A stretch of DNA of 64,000 nucleotides from Apostichopus japonicus (GCF_037975245.1 NC_092572.1:15506269-15570268), one strand, 5' to 3'. Positions 21,771 through 37,049 are shown, counted from the stretch's first letter. Numbers and translations: made by a program. The notes: generated by a model from the letters alone, not told the origin.

Positions 21771-22735
21771 TTAAGTTTTTTTTTCAGTGACGATTTTATT
21801 TGTTATTTCAATTTTAGGGGTAAAATTGGTTACATTCGCGTAGGTTCTTTGTTCTTGTTGTTTGTTATTATTTTCAGTTTTAGCTTCTTTAAATTTTGGG
21901 CATCCTTTGTTAAGGGCGACATGAGTCCCTGAGCAATTGGCACATTTTGGGTTTTCTTTTGGTTTGGGACAGTCTTTAACTCTGTGGTTTTTGCCACATC
22001 TGAGACATCTGGTTTGATTTTTGCAAGTATGGTGGGTGTGTCCAAAAAGTTGGCATTTGAAACATGGAGTGATTTGGGGGGGTTTGTGGTATTCTTCTGT
22101 TTTGTGTTTAGAGTATCCTAAGTAGAAACCTTGTTTGATTAGGGATTGTTGAGGCTCTTGTTCTTCAAACGTCACTTTTACTTTCCAAGTTGTATTGTTT
22201 GTGGCATGACTAATGAGTCTTTTAGTTTGTATTGGGGTGTATTCTTGGTCTTTGAGTTCTTGTTCAATATCTTTGATTTGAATTTCAGGGTTTATGCCAC
22301 AGGCTACTACGGAGAAGTTTCTTTGTCATACTTTTTGGGGGATTCTTGGTTTGGGGTTGCCTAATTTAGTCTTTTGAGTCCATGGTTTCAGGAGGATATT
22401 TGCAGATTTAGGGTCATGGGGGTGATTAGGATGTTGTTACTACGAAGACGGTTTATATTTGAGATCATGGCATTTGGGTTTTCTTCATTGATTAGTTTAG
22501 CAAGTGTTTATTGGGTTTTTTGATAGTTCTGGTAAGATTCCTGATACAATGATTGTTTGAGCGGACTTTTTGGTGGTTGGTTTGGAGTTAGGAGATGGGT
22601 TTATTTCAACGTAGATTGGACGTTGTCTTTTTCTGCTATTTTTGTACAGGGATCCAGTCATTAATGTCTATGTCAAAATTAGAGAGGTTTAGGTTTTCGA
22701 CTAGGGGGGCGGTTATAGGTGGGTAAGGGGTTGTC
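21771..22735 (-). pseudogene. LINE ORF1 (gag-like), degenerate
   Basis: Nucleic-acid-binding protein of the LINE. A probable start codon is at 22735 (MTTPYPPITAPLVENLNL). After interruptions, an open segment 22175-21771 holds three zinc knuckles: CFKCQLFGHTHHTC, CLRCGKNHRVKDC and CANCSGTHVALNKGC. This CCHC triplet with the second and third fingers shortened is characteristic of Jockey-type ORF1 proteins. The middle third is frameshifted. Confidence 0.8.
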
Positions 22736-22989
22736 ATATTGGCAAAGCAGCCCCTCCCTACGGGTTCTAAATGGCTTCTATACAATGAAATTGATCATAA
22801 ACTTCACTTACCAGAAAGAATTAGTCTCCAGCCTAAGACGGCGGACGGAAAGAATAGGAACTCCTTTTGAAGAGACACACTATGAATCGAAAGTGTACTC
22901 GGCAGCGTTGTGTTGGTATCCAATGACGCGTACGTTTTGTAAATGGCGAGTAAGTCATAGAGTGAAGGATGATGGGGTGGCGCTATGTC

Positions 22990-23079
22990 AAAAAGCTAAC
23001 TGTTGACCAACATAATCCACAGAACCCTAAGGTAAGGAGAGGAATGCAAAAGAAATTAGCCAGTTTTCTTCAAAGTAAG
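22990..23079 (-). pseudogene. Partial copy of ABCC exon 5' border
   Basis: The + strand phrase ACCAACATAATCCACAGA and then GGAGAGGAATGCAAAAGAAA, TTAG and TTTTCTTCAAAGTAA matches, with changes, the acceptor side of the ABCC exon at about 23950-24020. Only the first codons of the exon and its upstream intron are copied. The preceding sequence 22745-22985 is unrecognised. Confidence 0.55.
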
Positions 23080-25287
<2,208 letters not shown>

Positions 25288-25370
25288 GATCTTGACAACA
25301 ATCAACTGTTGAGAGGACAAGACTGATGTTCATGATACTGGCTCACACTGATGTTTTCCTTGAATCTTAC

Positions 25371-25466
25371 TTTTTCTCCAATTTCTGTTAAATCACCTCC
25401 AGATAACACTTCCAGATCTCTCTGTAGAGGACAGGCTTGAAGGATCTTCTCGTATTTGGTGGAGAT
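25371..25466 (-). pseudogene. ABCC: ABCC exon, copy 2, truncated at its 5' side
   Basis: This copy encodes [20 protein letters not shown] and then [11 protein letters not shown], followed at once by an intact donor, GTAAGA (25365-25370). The match to copy 1 continues downstream of the exon (GACAACAATCAACTGTTGAG), about 178 bp in all, and stops abruptly before STKYEK, where the sequence changes to GATCATAATC. Part of the exon is therefore missing, and this copy cannot be a working exon either. Confidence 0.8.
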
Positions 25467-25480
25467 TATGATCTTTCAAC

Positions 25481-28400
25481 CACTTGTTCTAAACCTGATC
25501 CAGCTTCATTACAGACATCCAAGACTCACAATTTTCCTTCAATTTTCTTCATCTTCTTCTTTCACCTGAGACAGTATTGTAAAAGATAAGATTTCATATA
25601 TTGGAAAGCAGATTGACATTGCAACTAGACTCATTTTTATACACTCCCTCCCTTCCTCCGCTCCCTCCCCCTGACTACCTAAACAACCCTGACTGCTGCC
25701 TCATTGATATAACTATGTATAAACAAATGTATATGATTGTGGTTTAATGGCAGAAATAAACAAAACAAATACCAGAGCTTAAATATTTCTGTGTTACTGT
25801 AGTAATCTGCATACCCAAACGGAAGCATTACAGAATCTTCAATGTCTCAGACCTCCAGCAGGATGTTACAGTCACAGTTCATGGAGTGTCCTTGTGAATC
25901 AGTGTGGCCAATGCAATGCTGTAAAGACAAATATCAAAGCAATATGTACAGTATATATATACCTTTGGTGTGAAATAAATTTTAGTATTTTTTTAAAAGT
26001 AGTTTTACATAAGATCATCTTCCATTTTGCGTATGCAGGTACCTTTTTGATGAATGTTTTAAACACAAACATTGCCTATTTATTTTTAATACTTATGACT
26101 CTTTAATGAACCTTACTAGACATTGCTACTGTATCAAACCTATGGAGTACTTCGTAAAATGCCAAAACTTCCTTTGATACATATTGTTCACTATAATGGT
26201 CAAGCTGATTGAAAGGAATGAATTCAACACAATTTGAGAACATTTCATCAGCCAAACAATTTGGAGAGCATGTACTAGTTTAAACAAACTTAGCGAGCAC
26301 ATTCATGAGGAACTGGAAAATTGAAAAATGTCTGAAATAAACATCATTCTTGAAACGAGAAACTTGACAAGTGAAATAAGGACCGACACTTATTAAGCTA
26401 CAACATGTACACTTAGCAAAGATGAAAACTGGCTTTTCAGCCAATACACAAGTACCAACAACATATTAGTATATTCATGGTAAACCCTCACATGTGTGCT
26501 TCCATGACTTCTAGAACCTTTGTAATAATATTCTATATCAACAAGGACAGAGATACTATATCTTGTACTTATCTCTCAATACTCTTAATATGTGTTTACC
26601 ATGAGTTGTGTTCCTCACAACTTTCAATCAATGTTTTCAAATTAAAAACCAAATTAAAGACAATTACTCAACAATGAGAGGTTGACTTAGCAAAGTTTGA
26701 ATTCGGTTTAATAATAATCAAAGTTTCAGTGAAACAGTTCTGCAGACCATAAAATCATGCCTTAGGCATCAAAAGAAGGCTATGATCTGATAAAGATATG
26801 CCGAGAGTTGGACCAATACTGTTAAGCCTAGCTTCAGGTCAAAATTATGCTAGTTGATCAAATTAATACATGTATATCAATTTAGTTGCCTATGCTAGGT
26901 AACATCAGCTTTCATGGAGTTTTCTCCATACTTGAACCATCACTAACATCAATTAGACCACAGAGCTAGGCCTATAATTGCTTGAGAATTTCATTTTACA
27001 AAGTACCGTTGCTTGTATAAGAAGCCTAGGATAAGCTAGTTCGTCCTCATCTCTATCTAGCCTTCGCTTTGGTAGGCTAACCTAGGTCTCCCATTTTCAT
27101 TTGGTGGTAGGCCTAGCCTGGGGCCATTTGTTCCCTCCCCTAACAACGTTATTTTCCTCCCACTTATAAGTTGAGTAACTTACCTCTCCTACATCATAGG
27201 GGAAGTCAAGTACGTTTTCACTGGAAACTAACATTTCCAGGGGAGTTAACTAAGGTTTTTCATGGGAGGCATATTGGCTAGGCTATGTGGAAAGAATAGA
27301 TGTTGTAGGCCTAGGTGGAATAACTGTAAGAAAAGATTTAAAGGGAGAAAGGTAAAGTTAAGGGTGAAAAATAACATGGTTAAGGAAACTAACATACTAT
27401 TTTCAAGGGAGGAGACTGTTGTTCTGTAGGCTCTAGACTGCATATTCTTGTAGAGTAAGCTAAAGAAAGTTGTGATAGTATGAAAATAGAAAATGTGACC
27501 AGGTATCTTCCTTGTGTAACTGTTCAGTGATTGGAAGATAAAAAATGTTTGTGAATAGGCCGGATTGTTTGCGAACATGGGGTAATTTACATGCATGGAA
27601 TTCATAGTGGTAATGGGTTGTTTGCTTGTACAGTATGGCATTCATTGTGGGAATGAAATAACATAGACAATTTAGCCTATACAGTAGGTATGCCCTCCTT
27701 GGTTCCTCTCCTTGTTTTCCTATTTACCAGTTTCTTCAATTACTACAAGTGCAAGTGTCTCTTTGAAATATGTTCCTTTCTTTCACCAAACTCTCCTAAA
27801 TCACAAGACACATTTACTACGTACAGTTGCTTCACTATACCTAAATTAATTCTTTCCACAGCCAAGCCGTCTTTCTTTCCTCCCCTGAAAAACGTTGGTT
27901 TCAACCCCTAAAAATAATTTCAGGGAGGAAACTATTGTTTTTATTCTTGAAAGTTGGAGAAGAAACCAACGGCCTTGCCTGTCATGATGGGAAAAAAAAG
28001 GAAAGAGAGAGAGCTTTCATCCTAAGCTAATTTGTCCGGCTGCGATTTAGTTTCTTGAGGATGTGTTACTGTTAGTGTTAAGTGCTAGATGGCATAGCCT
28101 AGGCTATGGTAGGCTACTATGGTAGGAATTTAAAGACATTTAGGCCTAGGCTAATTAAGTTAGGCCTAGCCTAACTGTACTAGCCTTAACCAGAAAGTAA
28201 TTAGGCCCAACCAGCTAGGTCTAGTATTTTGTCGGAAGATATAAAGTGACTTACTTTACTTACGTTAATTGTCTAGTGAATATCATATTAGGCCGGCTAG
28301 ATTAGCATTCCAACTAGTATAGACGCCAGTGCCTACGTGAGCTAGCCTATCGTTAGGCCTAAGCGATACTATTATATGATAGGCTAGCGTAATTTCTCAC

Positions 28401-29473
28401 GCTCGCTGACTCAAACAATGTGAAGTACTAACTTGCTCCACAAAACTAATACACAACCTTCGAGCTGGCGAATATATCTGCCATTCACATTCTTTGGCAG
28501 TTACCCCCATACAGAATAGGCTACAAATTACAATTACGTATGAATTGTTAGCCAACGGCTGCTAGGGAGCGAACTGCACTGCTCGTGTAACCTTTCGTGA
28601 GCTTTATATACAGATCATAATTCGCGCTCCGTTGCTTAACCTTTGACCAAGACCGTGTGCGTCTATGGCAAGCCATGTGGGACAAACACCGCATAATATA
28701 TCAACGTATTAATTGAAAAAAAAAACTAGCAATGACATGCTAGATGCATATCCATTTGAAATCATTACATTTACAACGAAACAATTCAAATGGTCTCATA
28801 ACATAGGCCTAAGGTCATTAAACATGTTGGTCAAGATAATTTATTGAGTTCGCTGCGAATCTCGTCAGAAAAGTTGTTTTAATGACCAATATATTATTAC
28901 CTGAATGGGTGGGTCTGGCATTAGGCCTAGGCGGGACAGTAGGCCTACTGTCATGATCAACCCAGGGGGGGGGGGGAGGGTGTAGGTCTGGCGTATCCAT
29001 GGGACAGACATTCTAAAGATAATAATTTACACTTTTTGAGGGGGACTCTTGGGGCGAATCTTGACATAAAAATGTCAGCTTAAAATTGTTTAGCTAGCTG
29101 CATGAACATTTTCAGATACAACAAATTTTGGCAAAAACTGCTTGAATTTTGTGATAAAATGTCACATTTGAGATTTTTTAGATAAATTGTCTGAATTTTT
29201 AACCAATTCTCCAATATAAATGAAGGTATTAAATGAAATTCACTGTTTCTGTGATCCATGTAGAAGTTTTGTTCTTAAAGTACAGTCTTACCTTTTTGTG
29301 CAGAGTTCTAGAGCATCTGTTCCTTATGCATGTCTTGAAGTAGAGGTTGGGTAAAGTAGAGGTTTGCTAAATTTTAATAGAATCAATAATTATATCTACT
29401 TCAGTTGCTGTAACTGTATCTTAGGTGCACCCCCCCCCCCCCCTCTGCCAGGTTTCATCTAGAATGAACCACT
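25481..29473. other. Non-coding region, TAGGCC-rich from about 27000
   Basis: No exon recognised. About 27000-28950 is rich in TAGGCCTA-like words. Around 27185-27240 the - strand has a consensus donor (GAGAG then GTAAGTTAC) after a sequence without a clear acceptor, which could be a first, non-coding exon. CTTTATATACAG at about 28610 resembles a TATA box. Both are weak. Confidence 0.35.
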
Positions 29474-29560
29474 GGTGCTGTGATCGAGTGGATAAAGGCA
29501 ATGGCATTTGAAGCAATTAGGTTTGGCAATCAGGATGTTCTATGTAAGGTGGGTTTATCA
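29474..29560 (+). repeat. tRNA-Ser-like relic
   Basis: GCTGTGATCGAGTGGATAAA, GGCAATGGCATTTGAAGCAA resembles tRNA-Ser (box A TGGCCGAGTGG, then AAGGCGATGGACTTGAAATC). Box B is degraded (GGCAATCAGGATGTTCT). It is probably a SINE head or a pseudogene. Confidence 0.4.
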
Positions 29561-30430
29561 TCCAAGAGCAGTCTACAGTTTTCCCATCTGAAATGAGTTT
29601 CTAAATTTTATATAAAATGTTGAATTGGAAGCCACCCGTAGTGTAAGTTGTGATCCATACGCGTGTGCGGGCTTCTCCCACATTTGTGTTTGGTTAAGCT
29701 TTGTAAAAATAACTGCTCATTATTATTATTACAAGGGCGGTGTAACCCCATTCTTATCTTTGGAGTGGGGGGAGTGGGTATCTGCACTTGTTGGATGTGT
29801 AGTGCAATTGGACGCCAAGATTAAGAAACAGAAAACCACATTTACATAATGTTACAGCTCTGATATAAATCTTAGCTTTATAAGAAATACTCAAAGGACA
29901 GCCATTTATTTTACCACTCCGTGGAAGCTGGAATCCTTTTTATTTATCAACAGCATACATACACACCATAATTGAATGATAATTAAACAGTAACATAAAA
30001 GTACTAAAACTGAAAACATGATAAGAAAATGACATCCCTTGTTGAAAGTACAGTGAACTGGAGCCTCTGGAGAGAGATGTATACTAATACAAGCCTTTTA
30101 ATTAGGTTGTGATATTGTGTGTTCAATCACATCTATAATAATCAACAATGTGGGTAATCATGAATAAGTACTCATTTGAGTGTGAAAATAAAGCCTACAG
30201 GTTGTCAAAAAATTCATTGTTAACAGTTAGATCATATAGCAAACAGAACAAGTAGCTACAAAGGAACTTACTTCCTTCATAAAATATCGCCCCAAGTGTC
30301 TTGCAGCATATATTATGTAACTTAATTATACTCAACTATCAGAGTGAACAACAGAGTAAACAACTCTACAGTAAAGGCCACCATTTGAATACTGTACTAT
30401 CTTCTAAACAGATAAAAAGATAGTTCATAC

Positions 30431-30804
30431 CAAGGGCGTAGGAACCGGAGGGGGGGGGGGGGGGGTGCCAGCCCCCCCAGTGAAAAATGTGGAGGGGCGG
30501 AAGTATCATTCTGCACCCCCCCCGGTTCGCAAGTCAGAAAACCCCTTTTTCATTTCCAAATGAGAAAAAAAAATCTCATTTGGAGCACCAAATTGCATCT
30601 TAGGCCAGGTGAACATACAAAATTAAGTTTACAAAATGGAGTGGGGGTTGAAGTGTGCTATATTGCACCAAATTGCATCTGAGGCCACCTGGAAATGCCA
30701 AAAAATTCAAAAGGGGAGGGGGACACCCCCTCCCCTTGGACCCCTCCCCCAGGCGGGCCATCAGTCTTCAGCCCCCCACTCAAAAGTACCTTCCTACGCT
30801 ACTG
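30431..30804. mobile_element. Non-autonomous hAT-type element, 8-bp TSD
   Basis: The 374-bp element is bounded by CAAGGGCGTAGGAA and TTCCTACGCTACTG (11 of 14 complementary). Identical 8-bp direct repeats, GTTCATAC, flank it at 30423-30430 and 30805-30812. The interior has G and C runs and two copies of GCACCAAATTGCATCT. No transposase. The intact duplication shows a real insertion. Confidence 0.88.
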
Positions 30805-30812
30805 GTTCATAC

Positions 30813-32841
30813 TGTTCCAGTCTTTGATACACTGTGTATGAAACCGGTGGGGATTATAAAGGTAGGTTTTACACGCTTCACCATGATGTAAGAAATATAA
30901 GGGTAATAAAAGGAATATCATACCATCAAAGAATATATAACATTAACTCAAAGGTCACTGTACATCTTGTCCTTTGATGTTAAAGTCTCACTATGCATTC
31001 CATCTGGACGGTCTGAATAATAATGTTTTGGAGGTTTCTATTATCGCTCGTTCTCTGAGATTCGGCCAAAATATTTGGCAAACAATGCAACCACAAGATT
31101 GTCTGATTATTAACTGCACAATGGTACCAAAATAGGGTTAGGGAACAGTTTGTTCGTGTTTATAATGGAAGGCATAATGGGGCTTTATACCTAACTATCA
31201 CATGAAAGTAAGTACAAACAATGAAGGATATTCATCAGAACACAACTACGAGGCAAGTTATAAAACCAACCAATTTACTCAGTTTTGAAATGTAAGTAAA
31301 AACAGAGGAGCTGTGTGCTATTCATGACCAACATTTTTGTTTGTTTATGTCATATGAAAAACTCAAAATACCCATATCCCAATGGATTTAAAGAAAAAAT
31401 TGAAACCATAGAAAATAAGTTGACAGTCGGGTCAAGTAGCTACTGGATAGTTCCCTAAAAACACTTTAATGAGTTTTACTTTGGCACCGTCGAAATGGGT
31501 GCAATTAGTCTGTAAATATATGATGCTTGGCATGGCAAAACATGGATGGGACAGATATTGAGACTTTCATATTTAGAGAGGACAGAAACAAACAAACAAG
31601 CAGAGACTTAAAGTTGAATCCAGATGTCCTTTTATCACTGAATGGAGAATCGGTTGAGAGAGCATTTCAGAGACGAAGCCTGAATTGAAAGCTAAAAGAT
31701 CAATCAATTTTGTGAAGTAGCATTTAACGTACTACACTTTTTATTCAATTCTAATTACCACCAGGTGAAGGCAATATTATGCAATATTTCTGTACGAAAC
31801 CCTTGGTGTATTTCTCCCCCTCCAACCCACGCCCACATGGCTAATTAGCCTGATCACCTCTGTCCCTTCTGCTATATGAAAAGTAAAGACATCTTAATCC
31901 TCTCTTACATTTGATCTTTCTGTGGTTTTAAGAATTGTGCATATTTTAATTATTCAGGGTGGCATTTAACGCCCCACTTCCCCACACCCATCACCACCAA
32001 GAAAAATGAAAATGGATGAAGTAAACAGGGTGAGAGAGAACTTCAGTTGCTACTGATGTTTGTTCTAATAATGTCCTCATAGATAATACAGAAACCTCAA
32101 GTCTGCAATATAAATCCACCGTGACAAAATGATGATATTTCGGTTGCTTTTATTCCCAAGATGCGCTATTGTTCTTGTTTGTTATTAAATTTATTTCCTA
32201 TTCCTATTGGCCTGGTTACATACCGTCACGAGAATCCGACAGTGGCGCATCCTGGTCGACCGAGTGGGGAAGGAAAACCAAAACTTGCAACAACAACGAC
32301 AGAGTAAATACAGACTTGTGACACATTGTGACAAGTTGTGACAATGTCACAGCAAAATCACATCATTGTAGCAAATGCCCAAAAAGATGGCTGAATTAAG
32401 AAAGAAAACAGTTTCTCCTTTCTCCCCTCTTTTTGGTCGAGGCAACATCCCAGTTTGGAGAGAAAGTCAAGCAATTATTGGGGATCTAGTTTAAGGAGAT
32501 TGAAGAAAGACAGGGTTTAAAGGTGACATGCACTACTGTAATTTGACTAAAAGTGGAGCTATATTCATGCAGGCAATTTAGATTAAAGGAGCACTTTTTT
32601 CCCCATTTTTTTTGTTTTAAACTGTTTGTTAGCCAAACACTAAAGCTAGAAACAGTAAAAACATGGTAAAGACTAACGCTAACAGCTAATATGGACATAG
32701 TCGGAGGTTAAAACTTCCTCTTTGTGTAATTTCTATCATTTGAACATCAATTATGTTCGTTTTTGATATGGAATACATGGTTTGGTTTTTTTATTGAGAT
32801 TTTTCAAGCTGAATGCTACTTTAACTGAACAATAAACATAG
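30813..32841. other. Non-coding, nothing recognised
   Basis: AT-rich intergenic or intronic sequence. Short frames lack splice context or family resemblance. Confidence 0.45.
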
Positions 32842-34365
32842 TCTTTCACTATGGATGAGCTCAATGCAGTTCTCAAAGCTACAAAGGCAGGCAAAGCGCC
32901 AGGTCTTGACGAAATACCGCTAGAATTCTGGAAAATTGACGAGTTCAAAGTTTTTCTCTTGACTCTGTGTAACTTCATACTAGACTCAGCCCAAAAACCA
33001 ATTGAATTCACAAGGAGTGCCATAGTTCCCTTACCTAAGAAGGGTAACTTTAGCCTGACCACCAACTACAGGGGAATAAGCCTGACACCAATGGCAGCTA
33101 AGTTATACAATAAACTCATACTGAACAGATGCAGAAGCCCTGTCGAGGAAAAGCTTAGATGGAACCAAAATGGATTTAGAAAGGGTAGGAGTACTGCTGG
33201 ACACATCCTAGCATTGAGGCGCATATTAGAGGAAGCAGACATTCACAATCTCCCCCTCATGGCAACCTTCGTTGACTTTCTCAAGGCATTCGACTCGATT
33301 CATAGAGGAAAAATGTTCAAAATACTCAGGGCTTATGGAATACCGGAAAAAATGGTCAGTGCCATCCAAGTTATGTACAAAAACACCGAAGCCATCATTC
33401 TCTCACCCGACGGCGACACTGATCCTTTCCAAATCAAAGCAGGAGTTCTACAGGGCAATACTCTGGCCCTGTTTTTATTCATTATCGTACTTGACTACAT
33501 AATGAGGAAATCAACCATAAATGTGAGCAACTAGGCTTCACACTCAACCAAAGAAGAAGCTCAAGATATCCAAAAGTAGTCCTTTGTGATCTAGATTTTG
33601 CAAATGATATTGTCCTATGTAGCGATGACCAGCACAACGGTCAAGAGCTACTGCAAAAGGTTGAAAAGCATGCTAGAAGTGTGGGCCTTAGACTTAATGA
33701 GTCAAAAACTGAATATCTCACAGTCAACATCAAAACCCAGGACAAAATCGACATCAAAATAAGTAGTGGCACAAAACTAAATGAAGTCGACAACTACAAG
33801 TACCTTGGTTCCCTTGTGAGAGACAGTAAAAGTGAAATCAACAGAAGAATTGGCATGGCATGGTCTGCTTGTAATAAAATGGACACTGTGTGGAAATCTG
33901 GCCTCAACAGAAAGACCAAACTAGACATTTTTAAATCAACTGTACAGTCTATCATCATGTATGGCTCCGATACATGGACAGTTACGAGGGAATTGGAAGC
34001 AAAACTAGATGGGTGCTACACAAGACTTTTACGGAAATGTTTAAATGTACATTGGAGTCAACATATGACAAATACTGAACTGTATGGCAACGAACCAAAA
34101 CTATCCTGTAAGATACAACAACGCCGTCTCAAACTAGCAGGGCACCCATACAGGAACACCAAGGAACCAGTCTCTCAACTTATCATGTGGACACCAAAAC
34201 ATGGAAGGAGAAACAGGGCAAAACATAAGCTCAGCTATATAGATGTAGTTGCTAGGGACATCGGGGTGCTTCAAACTGATCTTCCTAACTTGATGAGGGA
34301 CAGAAATAAATGGGCAAATCTCAACATGATTCCGACTTCTGTCGACTAGAGAGAGAGAGAAACAT
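32842..34365 (+). mobile_element. RTE-like LINE, 5' truncated, reverse transcriptase degenerate
   Basis: The copy starts within the reverse transcriptase (MDELNAVLKATKAGKAPGLD) and ends with a stop at about 34347, followed by a (GA)n tail. Two open segments, 32851-33534 and about 33545-34349, differ by one frameshift. Blocks in order are IVPLPKKGN, YRGISLTPMAAKLYNK, NGFRKGRSTAGHIL, VDFLKAFDSIHRGKM, GVLQGNTLALFLFI, LDFANDIVLCS, YKYLGSLV and, near the end, HPYRNTKEPVSQLIMWTPKH. These are typical of RTE-type elements. The catalytic FADD is FAND, with Asp changed to Asn, so the enzyme would be inactive even without the frameshift. Confidence 0.85.
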
Positions 34366-36004
34366 AGAGTCTGGCAGGATCAGAACCGATGTTTTCAGAA
34401 AATCTGGCAAATCTAAATTAATAATCTTTTAGAATCTCCTGGGTATTAATTCTCTAAACTATAGTTTCTTTATGAAATTATCTTCTTGTATTTTTCTTCT
34501 TTCTGATGTTCAGCAAAGATACACACATTACCATAAAAACATTTTTTCATGCAAAAACAGGGTGAAAGTGAAGCTTACGAAAACAATATCACTTCAAAAA
34601 TAATTTCAAACAAAACACTCAATTGAAAAGTAAACAAAAGCTGCAGGCAAGTCTTTCAAACATGTGAGTCTAGTCAAACCAATCCGAAAACAACTGCAAT
34701 TTGGGGGGTGGGGATAGGTGGGGGGTAGAGGTTGGGTAGAACAGCACTGATCAACCGAGTTCACCAACAAAAGTAAAGCAAAGCATTGATTTATGACTCA
34801 CATAAAAGGTGACATGATTTCTACACTTAAAACCAATCACTTTGTGTAATCATTAATGAAGAATATCAAAACAAGCCATAACTGAAAGATATTTGTTTCC
34901 GAGTAAGCTGGCTTTAGTAAGTTGAGATTGATCAATTAATTCGATCTTATCAATGGAAGTTTGTTCAACCTATTGATTTTAACATGAAGTGCAACTCCAG
35001 TGGCATGTCCAAGTACTGTACTAGCTTCAGTGTCAATTTACCCACACATTTTACAGGGTGGAGTGGGGTGGGGGGGAGGAGGGGGAGTGGCTAATATCTC
35101 AACTTTTCCCCGTAGCTCATGCACTTTCTTGTGGTACATTCACTGATATTACTTACATAGAACCTAACGGAAGGAATGTCGAGACCATCCATCATTTTCA
35201 CCACACTTTAATAAGTACACATGAATCGGATCCTAACGAATGTCACACCAGGCACATTGATAAAACAAAATTGCCCCCCCTCCCTTTTATTTTCTCTCTT
35301 TCTATTACTTAGTGCTTGTTTTGGATTAATGATGAAGATTTTTACAATTTTTCTAAGCAAGGATACTTAAGTTTTTGGCAGCCCATTGGTAGGTGCGGTC
35401 AAGATAATGCTTAATCAAATAACATAAAAATAATTGTTGGGATTGGGGGATAGACCAGCCAAGCTATTACCTAACTACAGACAGAAAAAAAAAGACTTTC
35501 TATTCTTAAGTAAACTGGTACCTTGATCAAACTTTACCATATTATTAGATCTTGATCAATGTTTACAATATTACTAGAGGGTCATAGGGCTGATACAGGT
35601 GGTTTACTCTCGAACCAGTGTGAAAGCTTAAATGAAACAGGACACTGTTGTGCTGGTATAAGACGCTTTAGAACACAACAGGTGGCGAGGGTGCTTTATT
35701 CTGTCCTTGTCTACAGTAGCATACCCGTACAACTGCTGTGTAACCCTACACCAACTTATTACGGTCTTGTCCATGAAACAAAAAGCCTTATCAGCTGACA
35801 TACTACCCAATTTAGTCGGTATACTTTATACTAGTATGCAAATCATAAACAATCTATAAACAGAAATAGGTGGGTGGCTCTGCTCTTCATAATCTAAAAC
35901 AAGAGATATCCTTTAAGAATGTGGACTTAATAGATAAATGCAGAGAGGGTGGGGAGAAGAATGGAAGGTAGAGGGGGCCAGAGACAAGGAAGATTCCAAC
36001 GCAC
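34366..36004. other. Non-coding, downstream of adducin exons
   Basis: No exon recognised. The adducin C-terminal tail (with its basic MARCKS-related end in vertebrates) would be expected on the - strand here or further down but was not found. G-rich runs at about 34704-34730 and 35060-35085. Confidence 0.4.
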
Positions 36005-36097
36005 CTGTGTTCTGCAAGCATCTCCATAAGTTATACCTGCCAGAACTTCAGAGATGGGTCCAGGGTGCGTCTTATCCCCAAAACGCTCTTGCCTAAT
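36005..36097 (-). CDS. ADD: Adducin exon (tail region)
   Basis: Adducin caps actin filaments and recruits spectrin to them at the membrane skeleton. This 93-bp exon (acceptor CTGAATTTCAG, donor GTGCGT) encodes IRQERFGDKTHPGPISEVL then AGITYGDACRTQ. It aligns with the vertebrate segment IREQNRYDLKTAGPQSQLL then AGIVVDK. It follows the exon 36948-37049 in phase 0, just as IREQ follows the LEKRNK segment in vertebrate adducins. An earlier donor (GTATAAC after CTGGCAG) is an alternative end. It is the most downstream adducin exon found. Confidence 0.8.
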
Positions 36098-36947
36098 CTG
36101 AAATTCAAAGAGTAGACAACATCCTCGTTGGTAACATTATAACACTTCTATTCATAGTCTCTCTGCCATTAAGGATGAGGAATTAAAAATTCATGCCTTT
36201 TGCCACTGCGGTCCTGGCACCAGCTGCAAGGAGCATGTGGCATGAGTGCTAAATGCCTCGTTCTGTTGGATGCAGGTGTGACCTCATCAATTTTTCATTT
36301 CTGGGTAATATGGTTACGGAAACTTCACCGGCAGACACTCTTTGGGACATCTATCAAAGATGTCAGAATGACAGAACATATAACATAGCACTAAGAAGAC
36401 GCATAACATAACACAAAGAGGACATTGAATAGTGATACTAAGGAGGAGAGATTTAAGAATGTTTAAAGTTCTCACAGCAAATTTTTGAGGCTTGCTAAGG
36501 GTCTGCTGTGTGTAAAATGATCCTGGGTGGGAAGGGGTCGGGGGCGTGAGGAAATATACACCCATCCGCTTCAACCTACCATAAAAATACAAAAGTAGTA
36601 AATAGCACAACTTAAAAAACTTTCTTGGGTGAACCCTCCCTACATGTGGAAATGGCTCCCTAAATGGGTAGTCCGCTCCCTACAAGGGGAGAACCCTACC
36701 TACGTGGGGAGTCCGCTTCAACGAATCCAGGGCAACACCCACTGATACACTTTTACATTATCTTTTTTTTTTTACCACTTTTTCTATAACATACCAGATA
36801 CATCATTCACTCCTCGGAACACCGAATTAGGGAAAGGAGAAAAAATGGGAAAGAAGTGAGAGGAAGGAGAAAGTGGTGACAAATAACAAAAATAAAACAA
36901 TCAATCAGAAATAACAGTGTATAACGTCATCAACGTACAGTTTAAAC

Positions 36948-37049
36948 CTTCTTCTTGTACTCCTTATGATCTTGTCCCTGTCTTGCAAACTGTTGTGGAT
37001 CGGTGATAGCAACTGCATCACCACTCTTGGGGTCCTTGTCACCTACCCA
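36948..37049 (-). CDS. ADD: Adducin exon (neck/tail junction)
   Basis: A 102-bp exon in phase 0. It encodes SGDAVAITDPQQFARQGQDH then KEYKKK, parallel to the vertebrate stretch [20 protein letters not shown] then PNEVLEKRNK. The acceptor TTTTTCACAG and a weak donor, GTTTAA, bound it. A second acceptor seven bases further in (TGGGTAG) would fit the phase left by the preceding exon better, giving DKDPKSGD directly. The neck region mediates oligomerisation and spectrin-actin binding in known adducins. Confidence 0.78.

Larger units (their letters stand above)
18800..22740 (-). mobile_element. Decayed Jockey/I-like LINE, nearly full length
   Basis: Read on the - strand, the parts occur in the order of a non-LTR retrotransposon: ORF1 with zinc knuckles (22735 to 21771), apurinic endonuclease (21581 to about 20880), reverse transcriptase (about 20110 to 19500) and a C-terminal region ending at 18821. 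Many stops and frameshifts interrupt ORF2, so the copy is dead. It lies in the same orientation as SRP68 and just upstream of its penultimate exon. Confidence 0.88.

Noticed and set aside
27185-27240. First exon with consensus donor on the - strand
   Set aside because: A donor alone, without acceptor, start codon or partner exon, is not enough to call a gene.
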